Assembly (NCBI RefSeq): GCF_900113315.1
Contig: NZ_FOZG01000001.1
Coordinates: 124,001-188,000 of the forward strand
DNA from: Sphingomonas jatrophae
GTDB taxonomy: Bacteria; Pseudomonadota; Alphaproteobacteria; Sphingomonadales; Sphingomonadaceae
Length of the DNA: 64,000 nt
Direction of reading: 5' to 3'
Part shown: positions 53,372-63,291 of the stretch, in pieces
Position numbering within the stretch: the first letter of the stretch is position 1
How the letters are laid out: every line of letters starts with the position of its first letter
Translations under genes and position numbers: made by a program
The notes under the pieces: generated by a model
Database searches by the model: none
Told to the model about the DNA's origin: nothing
What the model saw: the letters and a program-made list of their open reading frames with translations, nothing else

Positions 53372-55006
53372 ATGACGCGGTTCATCTTCATCACCGGCGG
53401 CGTGGTCTCCTCGCTGGGCAAGGGCCTCATGGCCGCCAGCCTCGCCGCTCTCCTCCAGGCGCGCGGCTACACCGTGCGGATTCGCAAGTTCGATCCCTAT
53501 CTGAACGTCGATCCGGGGACGATGAGCCCCTATCAGCATGGCGAAGTCTATGTGACGGACGACGGCGCCGAGACGGATCTCGACCTCGGCCATTATGAGC
53601 GCTTCACCGGCGTGCCGAGCCGCCAGTCTGACAATGTGACGAGCGGGCGCATCTACCAGACGATCATCGCCAAGGAGCGGCGCGGCGATTATCTCGGCGC
53701 GACGGTGCAGGTGATCCCGCACGTGACCGACGCGATTAAGGCATTCGCCGTGGCCGAGACGGACGGGCTCGATTTCGTGCTGTGCGAGATTGGCGGCACC
53801 GTCGGCGACATCGAGTCGCTGCCGTTCATGGAGGCGATCCGCCAGCTCAGGAACGATCTCGGACGCGAGCGGACGGCGTTCGTTCACCTGACGCTCGTTC
53901 CCTATATCGCCGCCGCGGGCGAGCTGAAGACCAAGCCGACGCAGCACAGCGTCCGCGATCTGACCGCGCTCGGTATCCAGCCCGACGTGCTGGTCTGCCG
54001 GTGCGAGCGGCCGCTGCCGGAGAGCGACCGGGCGAAGATCGCCCTGTTCTGCAACGTCCGCCAGTCCGCGGTCATCCCGGCGCTGGATGCCAAGACGATC
54101 TACGGCGTGCCGCTGCAATATCATGCCGAGGGGCTGGACCGCGCGGTTCTGGAGGCGTTCGCGCTGCCGGCCGAGGGCTCGCCCGATCTGACCCGGTGGG
54201 ATCGGATCACCGAGCGGCTGGGCAATCCCGAGGGCGAGGTGACGATCGGCGTCGTCGGGAAATATGTCGGCCTGGCGGATGCCTACAAGTCATTGAACGA
54301 GGCGCTCGTCCATGGTGGCATCGCCAACAGGGTAAAGGTCAACATCCGCTGGCTCGACGCCGAGATGTTCGAGGGCGACAGCGACGAACTGGCGCAGCAG
54401 CTCGAGCCGCTGCACGGCGTGCTGGTGCCGGGCGGCTTCGGCGAGCGTGGCAGCGAGGGCAAGATCGCCAGCGTCCGCTTCGCGCGGGAGCGGAAGGTGC
54501 CGTTCTTCGGCATCTGCCTCGGCATGCAGATGGCGTGCATCGAAGGCGCGCGGAATACCGCGGGCATCGGCGGCGCCTCCACCACCGAATTCGGCCCGAC
54601 GGACGAGCCGGTCGTCGGCCTGATCACCGAATGGATGGGCAAGGAAGGGCTGGAGCAGCGCGCGGCGGAGGGCGACCTCGGCGGCACGATGCGGCTGGGC
54701 GCCTATGATGCGGCGCTGTCCGGCAACAGCGTCGTGGCCTCCATCTATGGCGGCACCGCCATCTCCGAACGCCATCGTCATCGCTACGAAGTCAACGTCC
54801 ACTACAAGGACGCGCTGGAGCAGGGCGGGCTCGTCTTCTCCGGCATGAGCCCCGATGGTCGGCTCCCCGAGATCGTGGAGCGGCCCGATCACCCGTGGTT
54901 CGTCGGCGTGCAGTTCCACCCGGAGCTGAAGTCCAAGCCGTTCGATCCGCATCCCTTGTTCAAGAGCTTCGTCGAGGCGGCGGTGAAGCAGAGCCGGCTG
55001 GTCTGA
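53372..55006 (+). CDS. pyrG: CTP synthase
   Basis: 544 residues. The synthetase domain begins [19 protein letters not shown] (P-loop) and contains [12 protein letters not shown]. The glutaminase domain carries the nucleophile Cys in [14 protein letters not shown] and the His/Glu pair in [11 protein letters not shown]. It makes CTP from UTP, ATP and glutamine. It follows secG by 143 bases; that gap holds no recognisable element apart from GC-rich sequence. Confidence 0.97.
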   Translation: MTRFIFITGGVVSSLGKGLMAASLAALLQARGYTVRIRKFDPYLNVDPGTMSPYQHGEVYVTDDGAETDLDLGHYERFTGVPSRQSDNVTSGRIYQTIIAKERRGDYLGATVQVIPHVTDAIKAFAVAETDGLDFVLCEIGGTVGDIESLPFMEAIRQLRNDLGRERTAFVHLTLVPYIAAAGELKTKPTQHSVRDLTALGIQPDVLVCRCERPLPESDRAKIALFCNVRQSAVIPALDAKTIYGVPLQYHAEGLDRAVLEAFALPAEGSPDLTRWDRITERLGNPEGEVTIGVVGKYVGLADAYKSLNEALVHGGIANRVKVNIRWLDAEMFEGDSDELAQQLEPLHGVLVPGGFGERGSEGKIASVRFARERKVPFFGICLGMQMACIEGARNTAGIGGASTTEFGPTDEPVVGLITEWMGKEGLEQRAAEGDLGGTMRLGAYDAALSGNSVVASIYGGTAISERHRHRYEVNVHYKDALEQGGLVFSGMSPDGRLPEIVERPDHPWFVGVQFHPELKSKPFDPHPLFKSFVEAAVKQSRLV

Positions 55007-55010
55007 GGAT

Positions 55011-55232
55011 CTAGCCGCCGTTCAGCTGACGAACGAGCCGCTCCGTTTCGTTGAGCGCGGCGGCGCCCTCGGCGGCTTCATCGGCGGCGTTGCTTGCGTT
55101 CACGGCGGCGTTGGCCGGGGCGTCGGGCTTCTGATCGTTGGCCACGTCCACCGCGAACCAGACGATTCCGGCGGACCAGAGCAGCGCCACCCAGCGGCTG
55201 CGGAAGATGGAGCGGGTGCGGACTGGGATCAT
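55011..55232 (-). CDS. Small single-span membrane protein
   Basis: 73 residues, convergent with pyrG (stops 4 bases apart). A basic N-terminus ([13 protein letters not shown]) precedes one membrane helix (about 14-30, [18 protein letters not shown]), then an Ala/Asn/Glu-rich periplasmic tail ([20 protein letters not shown]) ending in a short amphipathic helix ([13 protein letters not shown]). Layout and base use support a real gene, and similar short proteins next to pyrG are familiar in sphingomonads. Function unknown. Confidence 0.65.
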   Translation of the reverse strand: MIPVRTRSIFRSRWVALLWSAGIVWFAVDVANDQKPDAPANAAVNASNAADEAAEGAAALNETERLVRQLNGG

Positions 55233-55267
55233 CGCGTGACGCTAAGCCGGACGCTGATACTCTCTGC

Positions 55268-55364
55268 CGTCATCCTGAACTTGCTTCAGGATCCACTCTT
55301 CCGCCTGACCAGCAGCGCGGGGCGAAGACCGCCCGGTGGATGCTGAAACGAGTCCAGCATGACG
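55268..55364. repeat. REP-like inverted-repeat element
   Basis: The block starts CGTCATCCTGAACTTGCTTCAGGATCCA and ends with TGGATGCTGAAACGAGTCCAGCATGACG, so the outer arms (CGTCAT / ATGACG and GGATCCA / TGGAT) are inverted around a GC-rich core. Each arm also has its own small hairpin (CCTGAA/TTCAGG; GCTGAAA..TCCAGC). This is the layout of dispersed extragenic palindromes of sphingomonads. Only one copy was noticed in the window. Confidence 0.6.
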
Positions 55365-55405
55365 AACGCGGGGGGCGAACCCATCGCTCGCCCCCGCGCT
55401 TCATC

Positions 55406-55555
55406 CTACGGCCCTTCGACGAACGGATCGCCACCCGCACCCGGATCCAGCACGGGATCGGTCGGCGTGGGCGGAATGGGATCGGTCGGCGACGGCACGG
55501 GCACGTCGACCGGCGATTCGTTCGGGATTTCGGGCGTCGGGGGCTGGCTGGCCAT
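55406..55555 (-). CDS. Proline-rich microprotein
   Basis: 49 residues from ATG 55553-55555 ([20 protein letters not shown]), with AGGAGA 7 bases upstream; the frame continues further upstream but lacks a ribosome site there. About a third of the residues are Pro, arranged in short PxPxD/PTDP units ([18 protein letters not shown]), giving an extended acidic chain with no membrane segment or signal peptide. Function unknown. It may be intrinsically disordered and act by binding SH3-like or other proline-recognising partners. The good ribosome site argues for translation. Confidence 0.6.
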   Translation of the reverse strand: MASQPPTPEIPNESPVDVPVPSPTDPIPPTPTDPVLDPGAGGDPFVEGP

Positions 55556-55610
55556 GGCGGCGTCTCCTGTGCGGTTCGGGAGGTCAACGCACCGCACGCA
55601 ATCGGGAGCC

Positions 55611-55790
55611 GCACAAAAGCGAACGCCCGGACCGTTTCCGATCCGGGCGCCCGCGTGACGATTGCTCGTCAGCCCCCTGACTTGTTTGCCGGACCCTCCG
55701 AACGGGCAACCCCCCGATCACCCGTGGGATCCAGCCTCCCCGAACCATGGCCTGCGCCTTGTGTCCGCAAGGAGAGGCGTAAGGGATTGT
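55611..55790 (-). ncRNA. Candidate structured RNA or leader, unidentified
   Basis: The non-coding stretch right of the proline-rich microprotein gene folds, on the minus strand, into a series of short perfect hairpins: CCTTG/CAAGG, TTGCC/GGCAA, GTCAG-GGGG-CTGAC. It ends in an 8-base GC hairpin (55624-55649) followed by TTCGCTTTTG, a terminator-like tail. It matches none of the RNA families I know well (not SRP, tmRNA, RNase P; not clearly 6S). It could be a small RNA or a transcription-attenuating leader for the microprotein gene 55 bases downstream. Confidence 0.25.
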
Positions 55791-55942
55791 TGCAGTCTTG
55801 TCATCGTGCCGTAGCGTCAGGCACGCCGAATGACGCAAGCTGTGGATTCCCGGCAACAGCGCGCCCAAGCGGACGCTTCCGCCGCGGGGCTTCCCGTTCT
55901 ACAGACGGGCCTCCTTTTCCTCCATGGACGTGTCCGAACCGC

Positions 55943-57259
55943 ATGCGCCTGTCCCGCTATGTCCTGCCCGTCCTCAAGGAATCGCCTGCTGACGCCCAGA
56001 TCGTCAGCCACAAGCTGATGCTGCGCGCCGGCCTCATCCGCCAGCAGGCGGCGGGCATCTATGCCTGGCTGCCGCTGGGCCTGCGCGTGCTGAAGAAGAT
56101 CGAGGCGATCGTGCGCGAGGAGCAGGACCGCGCCGGCGCGGTCGAGCTGCTGATGCCGACGCTGCAATCGGCCGAGCTGTGGCGTCAGTCCGGCCGCTAC
56201 GATGCCTATGGCCCCGAGATGCTGCGCATCAAGGATCGGCACGACCGCGAGATGCTGTACGGCCCGACCAACGAGGAAATGGTCACCGCCATCTTCCGCG
56301 ACACGGCGAGGAGCTACCGCGATCTGCCGCGCACGCTCTACCACATCCAGTGGAAGTTCCGGGACGAGGTGCGGCCCCGCTTCGGCGTGATGCGCGGGCG
56401 CGAATTCCTGATGAAGGATGCCTATTCGTTCGACATGGACGAAGCCGGCGCACGGCACAGCTACAACCGCATGTTCGTCGCCTATCTGAACACCTTCGCG
56501 CGGATGGGCCTTCGCGCCATTCCGATGCAGGCGGATACCGGCCCGATCGGCGGCGATCTCAGCCACGAGTTCATCGTGCTGGCGCCGACCGGCGAAAGCG
56601 ACGTCTTCTACCACGCCAATTGGGAACGGCCGGCCGAGCTGTCGGCGGTCGACTTCGACGACGTAGCGGGCCTCCAGACGATCGTCTCCGGCTACACCGC
56701 CGATTATGCCGCCACCGACGAGAAGCGTGATGAGGCACGCGAAGCGGAGGCGGGTGAGGCGCTGCGCCAGTCGCGCGGGGTCGAGGTCGGCCACATCTTC
56801 TATTTCGGCACAAAATATTCGGCGTCGATGGGGCTGAAGGTGCAGGCGCAGGGCGGCGAAGAGGTTGTGCCGCACATGGGCAGCTACGGCATCGGCGTGT
56901 CCCGGCTGATGGGCGCAATCATCGAGGCGGGCCATGACGACAAGGGCATCATCTGGCCCGATGCGGTGGCGCCCTTCCCGGTCGGCCTCGTCAACATGCG
57001 CGTCGACGATGCGGCCTGCACCGCGGCGGCGGACGCGCTCTATGCGCAGCTGCAGGCAGCCGGCGTCGAGGTGCTCTACGACGACCGGGACGAGCGGGGC
57101 GGCGCCAAGTTCGCGACGATGGACCTGATCGGCCTGCCCTGGCAGATCATCGTCGGGCCGAAGGGCGTCGCGGCGGGCACGGTGGAGCTGAAGCGCCGCG
57201 CCACGGGCGAGAAGGTGGATGTGGCCACGGCCGATGTCGTCGCGCGGGTAGCTGGATGA
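55943..57259 (+). CDS. proS: Prolyl-tRNA synthetase (short alphaproteobacterial type)
   Basis: 438 residues from ATG 55943 ([19 protein letters not shown]), the length expected for the ProRS type without the editing insertion domain. Class II motif 1 region [24 protein letters not shown], motif 2 [26 protein letters not shown] and motif 3 [20 protein letters not shown] are intact, followed by the anticodon-binding domain (about 345-438). It charges tRNA-Pro. Lack of the insertion domain implies a separate trans-editing factor elsewhere. Overlaps the Lol permease gene by ATGA. Confidence 0.95.
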   Translation: MRLSRYVLPVLKESPADAQIVSHKLMLRAGLIRQQAAGIYAWLPLGLRVLKKIEAIVREEQDRAGAVELLMPTLQSAELWRQSGRYDAYGPEMLRIKDRHDREMLYGPTNEEMVTAIFRDTARSYRDLPRTLYHIQWKFRDEVRPRFGVMRGREFLMKDAYSFDMDEAGARHSYNRMFVAYLNTFARMGLRAIPMQADTGPIGGDLSHEFIVLAPTGESDVFYHANWERPAELSAVDFDDVAGLQTIVSGYTADYAATDEKRDEAREAEAGEALRQSRGVEVGHIFYFGTKYSASMGLKVQAQGGEEVVPHMGSYGIGVSRLMGAIIEAGHDDKGIIWPDAVAPFPVGLVNMRVDDAACTAAADALYAQLQAAGVEVLYDDRDERGGAKFATMDLIGLPWQIIVGPKGVAAGTVELKRRATGEKVDVATADVVARVAG

Positions 57260-58506
57260 TCCTGTCCCGCTACGAGCGGATGGTGGCCAAGCGCTACCTT
57301 CTGCCCGGCCGCGGCGAGGCGTTCATCTTCGTCGTCGCCTCCATCGCGCTCGGCGCAGTGGCGATCGGCGTGATGGCGCTGATCGTCGTGATGAGCGTGA
57401 TGAACGGCTTTCGCGCCGAGCTGTTCGACAAGATCGTCGGGCTGAACGGTCATGCCGTGGTGAAGGGCTATGGCGGGCGGCTGCCGGACTGGCGCGACAT
57501 CGTGCGCGAGGCACGCGCGACACCCGGCGTCACCTCCGCCACCCCGCTGATCGAGCAGCCGCTGATGGCGAGCTACAACGGCCGGGTGGAAGGCGTGCTC
57601 GTCCGCGGCATGTTGCCGGCCGATATCCGCATGAACCCGGTGCTGCGGGGCAAGGTGGTCGGCGGCGATCTCGCGCGTGTGGCGCCGGGATCGGAGACGG
57701 TGGCGATCGGCGCGCGGCTGGCGGAGACGCTCGGCGCGCAGGTGGGCAGCCAGATCAGCCTGATCAGCCCCGAGGGGCAGACGACTCCGTTCGGCACGGT
57801 GCCGCGCATCGTCAGCTACACGGTCGGCGCGATCTTCGAGGTCGGCGTCTACGATTATGACAAGGCATTCGTGATCCTGCCGATGCAGGATGCGCAGACC
57901 TTGCTGATGCTGGGCGACGCGGTCGGCATGGTCGAGATCGATACGGTGGATGCGGACCGCGTCGGCCAGATCCTCGCGCCGCTCGGGCAGAAGGTGCGCG
58001 GGCAGGGCGAGATTGCGGACTGGCGGACGATGAATGCCAGCCTGTTCGAGGCGCTGGCGGTCGAGCGCGTGGTGATGTTCGTCGTCCTGTCGCTCATTAT
58101 CCTCGTCGCTGCGTTCAACATCCTGTCGTCGCTCATCATGCTGGTCCGCGCCAAGACGCGCGACATCGCCATCCTTCGGACGATGGGCGCGACGCGCGGC
58201 GCGATGCTGCGCATCTTCATGACGGTGGGCGTCACGATCGGCGTACTCGGCACGGGGCTGGGCCTCGTCCTCGGCCTCATCATCCTGCGCTTCCGCCAGC
58301 CGATCGTCGGCGCCATCCAATATGCGACGGGGCAGAATCTGTGGGATCCGTCGATCCGCTTCATCACCGAGCTGCCGGCCAAGACCGACCCGGTCGAGGT
58401 GGTGACGATCGTCGCGCTCGCGGTCGGATCGTCGATCCTGTTCACCCTCTATCCCGCGCGGCGGGCCGCTTCGACCGATCCGGTGCAGGTGCTGCGTTAT
58501 GAATGA
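57256..58506 (+). CDS. Lipoprotein-releasing ABC transporter permease (LolC/LolE family)
   Basis: 416 residues. First membrane helix (about 23-48, [30 protein letters not shown]) carries the LolE/C signature [11 protein letters not shown] periplasmic MacB-like domain follows (about 50-270), and three C-terminal helices (about 275-300, 320-350, 380-400) surround the [19 protein letters not shown]-type coupling helix ([19 protein letters not shown]). Only one such permease gene is present, so the transporter is probably a homodimer (LolF-like) with LolD. It extracts mature lipoproteins for LolA. Confidence 0.92.
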   Translation: MILSRYERMVAKRYLLPGRGEAFIFVVASIALGAVAIGVMALIVVMSVMNGFRAELFDKIVGLNGHAVVKGYGGRLPDWRDIVREARATPGVTSATPLIEQPLMASYNGRVEGVLVRGMLPADIRMNPVLRGKVVGGDLARVAPGSETVAIGARLAETLGAQVGSQISLISPEGQTTPFGTVPRIVSYTVGAIFEVGVYDYDKAFVILPMQDAQTLLMLGDAVGMVEIDTVDADRVGQILAPLGQKVRGQGEIADWRTMNASLFEALAVERVVMFVVLSLIILVAAFNILSSLIMLVRAKTRDIAILRTMGATRGAMLRIFMTVGVTIGVLGTGLGLVLGLIILRFRQPIVGAIQYATGQNLWDPSIRFITELPAKTDPVEVVTIVALAVGSSILFTLYPARRAASTDPVQVLRYE

Positions 58507-59170
58507 GGTTCTCGGCACCACCGCTCTGACGCGTGCCTTCGCGCAGGGCGGGCAGAAGATCGAGGTGCTGCGCGGCGTCGACATGTCGATTGCAGAGGGC
58601 GAGATCGTGGCGCTGCTGGGCCCCTCAGGCTCGGGCAAGTCGACCTTGTTGCAGGCGGTCGGGCTGCTGGAGGGCGGCTATGGCGGCTCGATCCGGATTG
58701 CGGGCGAGGAGGCGGCGCAGCTCGACGATGGCGGGCGCACGCGGCTGCGGCGCGAGGCGCTGGGCTTCGTCTATCAGTTCCACCATCTGCTGCCCGACTT
58801 CTCGGCGGAGGAGAATGTCGTCCTGCCGCAGCTCGTCCGCGGTCGCAGCCCGGTCGAGGCGCAGGAGCGCGCGGTGGGGCTGCTCGACGCGCTCGGCTTG
58901 GCCCATCGGCGCGAGCACCGGCCGAGCCAGCTGTCGGGCGGTGAGCAGCAGCGCGTGGCCGTCGCCCGAGCGCTGGCGAACAGGCCGGTGCTGGTGCTGG
59001 CGGACGAGCCGACCGGCAACCTCGACGAGGCGACGGCGGACGTGGTGCTGGCCGAGTTCCTCCGGCTTGTCCGGGGGGAGGGCGCGGCGGCCCTCGTCGC
59101 CACGCATAACGAGCGGCTGGCGTCGCGCATGGACCGCGTCGTCCGCCTGCATGAGGGCGTGCTGGGCTGA
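58499..59170 (+). CDS. lolD: Lipoprotein-releasing ABC transporter ATP-binding protein LolD
   Basis: 223 residues. Walker [13 protein letters not shown]-loop [18 protein letters not shown], signature [17 protein letters not shown] and Walker [15 protein letters not shown], with the H-loop in VATHNERLA. Overlaps the permease gene by 8 bases and completes the Lol exporter. Lipoproteins in this window (DUF4349-like, NodT-type, the beta-helix lipoprotein) would be among its substrates unless they carry retention signals. Confidence 0.95.
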   Translation: MNEVLGTTALTRAFAQGGQKIEVLRGVDMSIAEGEIVALLGPSGSGKSTLLQAVGLLEGGYGGSIRIAGEEAAQLDDGGRTRLRREALGFVYQFHHLLPDFSAEENVVLPQLVRGRSPVEAQERAVGLLDALGLAHRREHRPSQLSGGEQQRVAVARALANRPVLVLADEPTGNLDEATADVVLAEFLRLVRGEGAAALVATHNERLASRMDRVVRLHEGVLG

Positions 59171-59173
59171 GGC

Positions 59174-59287
59174 TCAGCCGACCAGCGCGGAAACCAGTGC
59201 GACCGCGCCGACGGCGTTGATCAGCAGGCCGGCGGTCAAGCGGACGGGGTCGAGGCGAAGGCCGGCGGCCTGTTCAAGCGTGGACAT
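59174..59287 (-). CDS. Membrane microprotein
   Basis: 37 residues, MSTLEQAAGLRLDPVRLTAG followed by a hydrophobic helix LLINAVGAVALVSALVG to the end. AGGAG lies 7 bases before ATG 59285-59287, a textbook ribosome site. Convergent with lolD, stop codons 3 bases apart. One C-terminal membrane segment, so probably tail-anchored in the inner membrane. Function unknown. The next 98 bases (59288-59385) hold nothing I can identify. Confidence 0.55.
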   Translation of the reverse strand: MSTLEQAAGLRLDPVRLTAGLLINAVGAVALVSALVG

Positions 59288-59385
59288 GGGTAAGCTCCTG
59301 ATGGTGACTTACCAGATAGGCGAAGCGCTGGTGCGATCCAGCGAAGCGTGCCGATAGGAGTGATCGACAGCACCGCTCGTCCCGC

Positions 59386-59631
59386 TCAGCCGCTCGCCTC
59401 CGCCTCGCGCACGCGGCTCATCGCACCGCAGGCATGATCGATCAGGCGGGCCGCATGGGCAATATCGGGCGTGATCAGCGCAACGGCGAGACGTTCCATC
59501 GCAAGGCGCCGATTGCGTTCAGCCTGCTGTTCAAGCGCCGCCCCCAAATTCTCTGTAAATTGCATGGAAGGTTGGACGTCCGGGCGCGAAGCGTCGTTCC
59601 CGTCTGGATTGGCTAACATCATGTTCACCAT
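59386..59631 (-). CDS. Small helical protein of unknown function
   Basis: 81 residues from ATG 59629-59631 (MVNMMLANPDGND), chosen because GAGGGG lies 4 bases upstream; longer starts at 59646 and 59673 lack a site. The body is an amphipathic helical stretch (FTENLGAALEQQAERNRRLAMERLAVALITPDIAHAARLIDHACGAMSRVREAEASG) without signal peptide or membrane segment. It lies between lolD and dnaE on the dnaE strand. No family recognised. Confidence 0.55.
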   Translation of the reverse strand: MVNMMLANPDGNDASRPDVQPSMQFTENLGAALEQQAERNRRLAMERLAVALITPDIAHAARLIDHACGAMSRVREAEASG

Positions 59632-59736
59632 TGTGCCCCTCGCCATTCCGACTGACCGGATTGGCGGCGTCACAATGCGGTAACTTGCGTAATTTGCCGA
59701 GTGGCTGAGCGATGAGTTGCCCTGCCGCTGCGCCGG

Positions 59737-62700
59737 TCAGCCCGCGCGGGCGAGGCGTGGCGGATCGGCTGCGCGCAGGCGCACCGCGCGCACGCCCGCG
59801 ACCCGCTCGATCCGCGCCGCCACCTCCGCGTCGAGCAGCAGATCGCCCGCCAGGCGCAGCCGCGCCTCGCCGCCATCCGGCAGCACCGCCATCAGCAGCA
59901 GCTCACCCCGCCCGCCGCCGGCATCGCGCAGCATCGCGGCGAGCGCGGGCAGCGCCTCCGGTGCCTCGGCCTCCACCTCCATCACCAGCCGGGCGGAGGA
60001 GGCGAGCTCCTCCAGCGGGCGGGCGCCGCGGATGGTGACGCGGGGCGTCTCCTCGCCGGGCCGGCGATCCAGCTCCACCGTCAGCAGCGCACAGGCCCCG
60101 GTGCGCGCCGCCGCCTCCACATCCTCGCACACCAGATCGTCGAAGCAGGTGGCGATATACTGGCCGCTCGCATCCGAGCAGGTCGCCATCATGTAGCGGC
60201 GGCCTTTGGCGGAGGTGCGCCAGCGCGCCTCCTCGACCAATGCGGACATGGTGACGGTGGGGCGCGGCAGCGGCCGGCCCTTGTCGTCGCGGCCGGGATC
60301 GGCGGAAACGGGCAGGGTGAGCACCTGCGCATAGTTGCGCGCATTCTGCCCCGCGGCGAGGTGGCGGAAGCGGTCCGTCGGATGTGCCGAGAAATAGAAG
60401 CCGAACGCCTCCTTCTCCGCCGCCATCCGCTCGGCCAGGCTCCAGCTGCCCTGTGGCAGGCGGATCGCCGCCAGCCCCGCGCTGCCCGCCTCACCGAACA
60501 GGCCACCCTGACCGCTGGTGCGCGATTCGTGCGCCGCGGCGGCGTGGGCGAGGATCGTCTCGGCGCCTGCGAACACACAGGCCCGCTCGGGCGCGAGCGC
60601 ATCGAACGCGCCCGCCGCGGCCAGCGCCTCGATCTGCCGGCGATTGACGATGCGCGGATCGATGCGCGCGGCGAAATCGTCGAGATCGGCGAAGGGGCCG
60701 GCGGCGGTCCGTTCGGCGACGAGCCGCTCCATCGCCGCCTCGCCCACGCCTTTCAGCGCTCCGAGGCCGTAGCGCACCTCACCGTCCTGCACGGTGAACT
60801 CGGCCAGCGATCCGTTGACGCAAGGCGCCCGGCATACGACGCCGGCGCGGCGCATATCCTCCGCCCAGATGGCCAGCTTGTCGGTCAGCGCGATGTCGTA
60901 GCACATCGATGCCGCAAAGAATTCGGGCTTGTGATGCGCCTTCAGCCACGCGGTCTGGTAGGCGAGCAGGGCGTAAGCGGCAGCGTGGCTCTTGTTGAAG
61001 CCGTAACCCGCGAACTTGTCGATCAAGTCGAACAGCTCGTTCGCCTTGGCCTCCGAAATGTCCTTCTCGGCACAGCCCGAGACGAAGCGTGCGCGCTGCG
61101 CATCCATCTCCGCCTTGATCTTCTTGCCCATCGCGCGGCGCAGCAGATCCGCCTCGCCCAGCGAATAGCCGGCAAGGATCTGCGCCGCCTGCATCACCTG
61201 TTCCTGATAGACGAAGATGCCGTAGGTCTCGGCCAGGATGCCTTCGAGCAGGGGGTGCGGATAGGCGATCTCCGCCCGGCCGTTCTTGCGGTCGCCGAAC
61301 AGCGGGATGTTGTCCATCGGGCCGGGCCGATAGAGCGAGACGAGCGCGACGATGTCGCCGAAATTGGTCGGGCGGACGGCGGAGAGCGTGCGGCGCATGC
61401 CCTCCGATTCCAGCTGGAACACGCCCACCGTGTCGCCGCGCTGGAGCAGGGCGTAGACGTCCGGATCGTCCCAGCCGAGCGTGTCGAGATCGATCGTGAC
61501 GCCGCGCCCGGCCAGCAGCTGCACCGCCTTCTGCAACACGGACAGCGTCTTCAGGCCGAGGAAGTCGAACTTGACGAGCCCCGCGCCCTCGACATGCTTC
61601 ATGTCGAACTGGGTAACGGGCATGTCCGACCGCGGATCGCGGTAGAGCGGCACCAGCCGGTCGAGCGGGCGATCGCCGATCACGACGCCCGCCGCGTGGG
61701 TGGAGCTGTGGCGCGGCAGCCCCTCCAGCTTCATCGCCAGATCGAACAGGCGCTTCACCTGCGCGTCCGATTTCACCTCATGCGCCAGCTCGGACACGCC
61801 GTTCAGCGCGCGGTCCAGTGTCCAGGGATCGGTCGGATGATTGGGGACGAGCTTGGCGAGGCGATCGACCTGACCGTAGCTCATCTGGAGGACACGGCCC
61901 GTATCCTTCAGCACCGCGCGCGCCTTCAGCCGCCCGAAGGTGATGATCTGCGCCACCTGGCCGCGGCCATATTTCTGCTGGACGTAGCGGATCACCTCCT
62001 CGCGCCGCGTTTCGCAGAAATCGATGTCGAAGTCGGGCATCGACACGCGCTCGGGATTGAGGAAGCGTTCGAACAGCAGGCCGAGCTTCATCGGATCGAG
62101 GTCCGTGATCGTCAGCGCCCAGGCGACAACCGAGCCCGCGCCCGATCCGCGGCCGGGGCCGACAGGGATGCCCTGCGCCTTGGCCCACTTGATGAAGTCG
62201 GCGACGATCAGGAAATAGCCGGGGAAACCCATGCCGACGATGACGTCGAGCTCGAACTTCAGTCGTGCGAAATAATCGGGGAAGGCGGCCTCGATCTCTG
62301 CCGCGGTCCGCTCCGCATCCGCATAGCGGGCCAGCCGCGCGACCAGCCCGGCATGCGCATCCGCGCGCAGCATTGCCGCCTCGCCGTCGCGGTCGCCGGC
62401 AAGGCTGGGCAGGATCGGCTTGCGGCTGGGCGCGGCGAAGGCGCAGCGCTGGGCCACGACGGCGGTGTTGGCCAGCGCCTCGGGCAGATCGGCGAACAGC
62501 GCCGCCATGGCGTCGGCCGGTTTCAGCCACCCGTCGGGCGAGGAGCGCGCGCGCTCCGGCTGGTCGACATAGGCCGAGCCCGCAATGCACAGCATGGCAT
62601 CATGCGCCGCGTGGAAGCCGGGTTCGGGATAGGCGGCCGGGTTGGTCGCCACCAGTGGCAGATCGCGGGCATAAGCCAGGTCGATCAGCGCGCTTTCCGC

Positions 62701-63246
62701 GGCCGTCTCGTCCGCCTCGCCGCGGCGAGCCAGCTCGATATAGAGACGCTGCGGGAACAGCGCCTCCAGCCGGTCGAGATAGGCCGTCGCCGCGCGCGCC
62801 TGGCCCGCCGCCAGCAGCCGCGTCACCGCGCCGTCGCCGGCCCCCGTCAGGCAGATCAGCCCCTCCGTCCGCCCGTCCAGCGCCTCCAGCGTGACGTGCG
62901 CGTCCTGCTCCACCGGCCGATCGAGATGCGCGGCGGAGACCAAGCGGCAGAGATTGTCGTAGCCGACGGCGTTCTGCGCGTAGAGCGGCAGCCAGTCGAC
63001 GCTGACCGGCTTGCCCTCCGGCGTGCCCGGCCGCGCAATGCCGAGCAGCGCCGCGACGATGGGCTGCACGCCCTCCTTCTTCGCCGCATCGGAAAAGCCC
63101 ATCGCGGCGTAGAGCCCGTTGCGATCGGTGATCGCCGCGGCAGGAAAGCCCAGCTTGCGCGCCTGCTTGGCCAGCGCCGTCGGATCGATCGCGCCTTCCA
63201 GCATCGTGTAGGCAGACAGGATGCGGAGGGGTATGAACAGGGTCAC
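59737..63246 (-). CDS. dnaE: DNA polymerase III alpha subunit
   Basis: 1169 residues from a GTG at 63244-63246. PHP domain at the N-terminus (FIPLRILSAYTMLEGAIDP, AAITDRNGLYAAM). The polymerase active-site aspartates are in the palm motif MPDFDIDFCETRREEVIRYVQQKYG, preceded by PVGPGRGSGAGSVVAWALTITDLDPM. A tandem HhH region (YGLGALKGVGEAAMERLV) and an OB fold near the C-terminus (about 990-1070, TVTMSALVEEARWRTSAKGRRYMMATCSDASGQY) complete it. Replicative DNA polymerase (DnaE1 type). The long frame on the opposite strand is a shadow. Confidence 0.96.
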   Translation of the reverse strand: MTLFIPLRILSAYTMLEGAIDPTALAKQARKLGFPAAAITDRNGLYAAMGFSDAAKKEGVQPIVAALLGIARPGTPEGKPVSVDWLPLYAQNAVGYDNLCRLVSAAHLDRPVEQDAHVTLEALDGRTEGLICLTGAGDGAVTRLLAAGQARAATAYLDRLEALFPQRLYIELARRGEADETAAESALIDLAYARDLPLVATNPAAYPEPGFHAAHDAMLCIAGSAYVDQPERARSSPDGWLKPADAMAALFADLPEALANTAVVAQRCAFAAPSRKPILPSLAGDRDGEAAMLRADAHAGLVARLARYADAERTAAEIEAAFPDYFARLKFELDVIVGMGFPGYFLIVADFIKWAKAQGIPVGPGRGSGAGSVVAWALTITDLDPMKLGLLFERFLNPERVSMPDFDIDFCETRREEVIRYVQQKYGRGQVAQIITFGRLKARAVLKDTGRVLQMSYGQVDRLAKLVPNHPTDPWTLDRALNGVSELAHEVKSDAQVKRLFDLAMKLEGLPRHSSTHAAGVVIGDRPLDRLVPLYRDPRSDMPVTQFDMKHVEGAGLVKFDFLGLKTLSVLQKAVQLLAGRGVTIDLDTLGWDDPDVYALLQRGDTVGVFQLESEGMRRTLSAVRPTNFGDIVALVSLYRPGPMDNIPLFGDRKNGRAEIAYPHPLLEGILAETYGIFVYQEQVMQAAQILAGYSLGEADLLRRAMGKKIKAEMDAQRARFVSGCAEKDISEAKANELFDLIDKFAGYGFNKSHAAAYALLAYQTAWLKAHHKPEFFAASMCYDIALTDKLAIWAEDMRRAGVVCRAPCVNGSLAEFTVQDGEVRYGLGALKGVGEAAMERLVAERTAAGPFADLDDFAARIDPRIVNRRQIEALAAAGAFDALAPERACVFAGAETILAHAAAAHESRTSGQGGLFGEAGSAGLAAIRLPQGSWSLAERMAAEKEAFGFYFSAHPTDRFRHLAAGQNARNYAQVLTLPVSADPGRDDKGRPLPRPTVTMSALVEEARWRTSAKGRRYMMATCSDASGQYIATCFDDLVCEDVEAAARTGACALLTVELDRRPGEETPRVTIRGARPLEELASSARLVMEVEAEAPEALPALAAMLRDAGGGRGELLLMAVLPDGGEARLRLAGDLLLDAEVAARIERVAGVRAVRLRAADPPRLARAG

Positions 63247-63291
63247 ACAACCGTAATAGGGCGCCGCCGGTGAGTCGGCTAGCGGCGTGGG

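Noticed and set aside
55611-55790. Possible 6S RNA or SRP RNA in the pyrG-proS gap
   Set aside because: The SRP tetraloop/GGTCAGGTCCGGAAGGAAGCAG core is absent, and the long rod with central bubble expected of 6S is not evident by eye. Kept only as an unnamed structured candidate.
55796-55813. TTGTCAT-CGTG-CCGTAGC, a Pho-box-like repeat upstream of proS
   Set aside because: It scores like the weaker candidates in the T2SS block but stands before a housekeeping gene and has no second repeat in phase. I treat it as a chance match and as a caution on single 11/14 hits.
60361-63273. A 970-codon plus-strand frame opposite dnaE
   Set aside because: dnaE is complete with catalytic motifs; the plus-strand product shows no family features.
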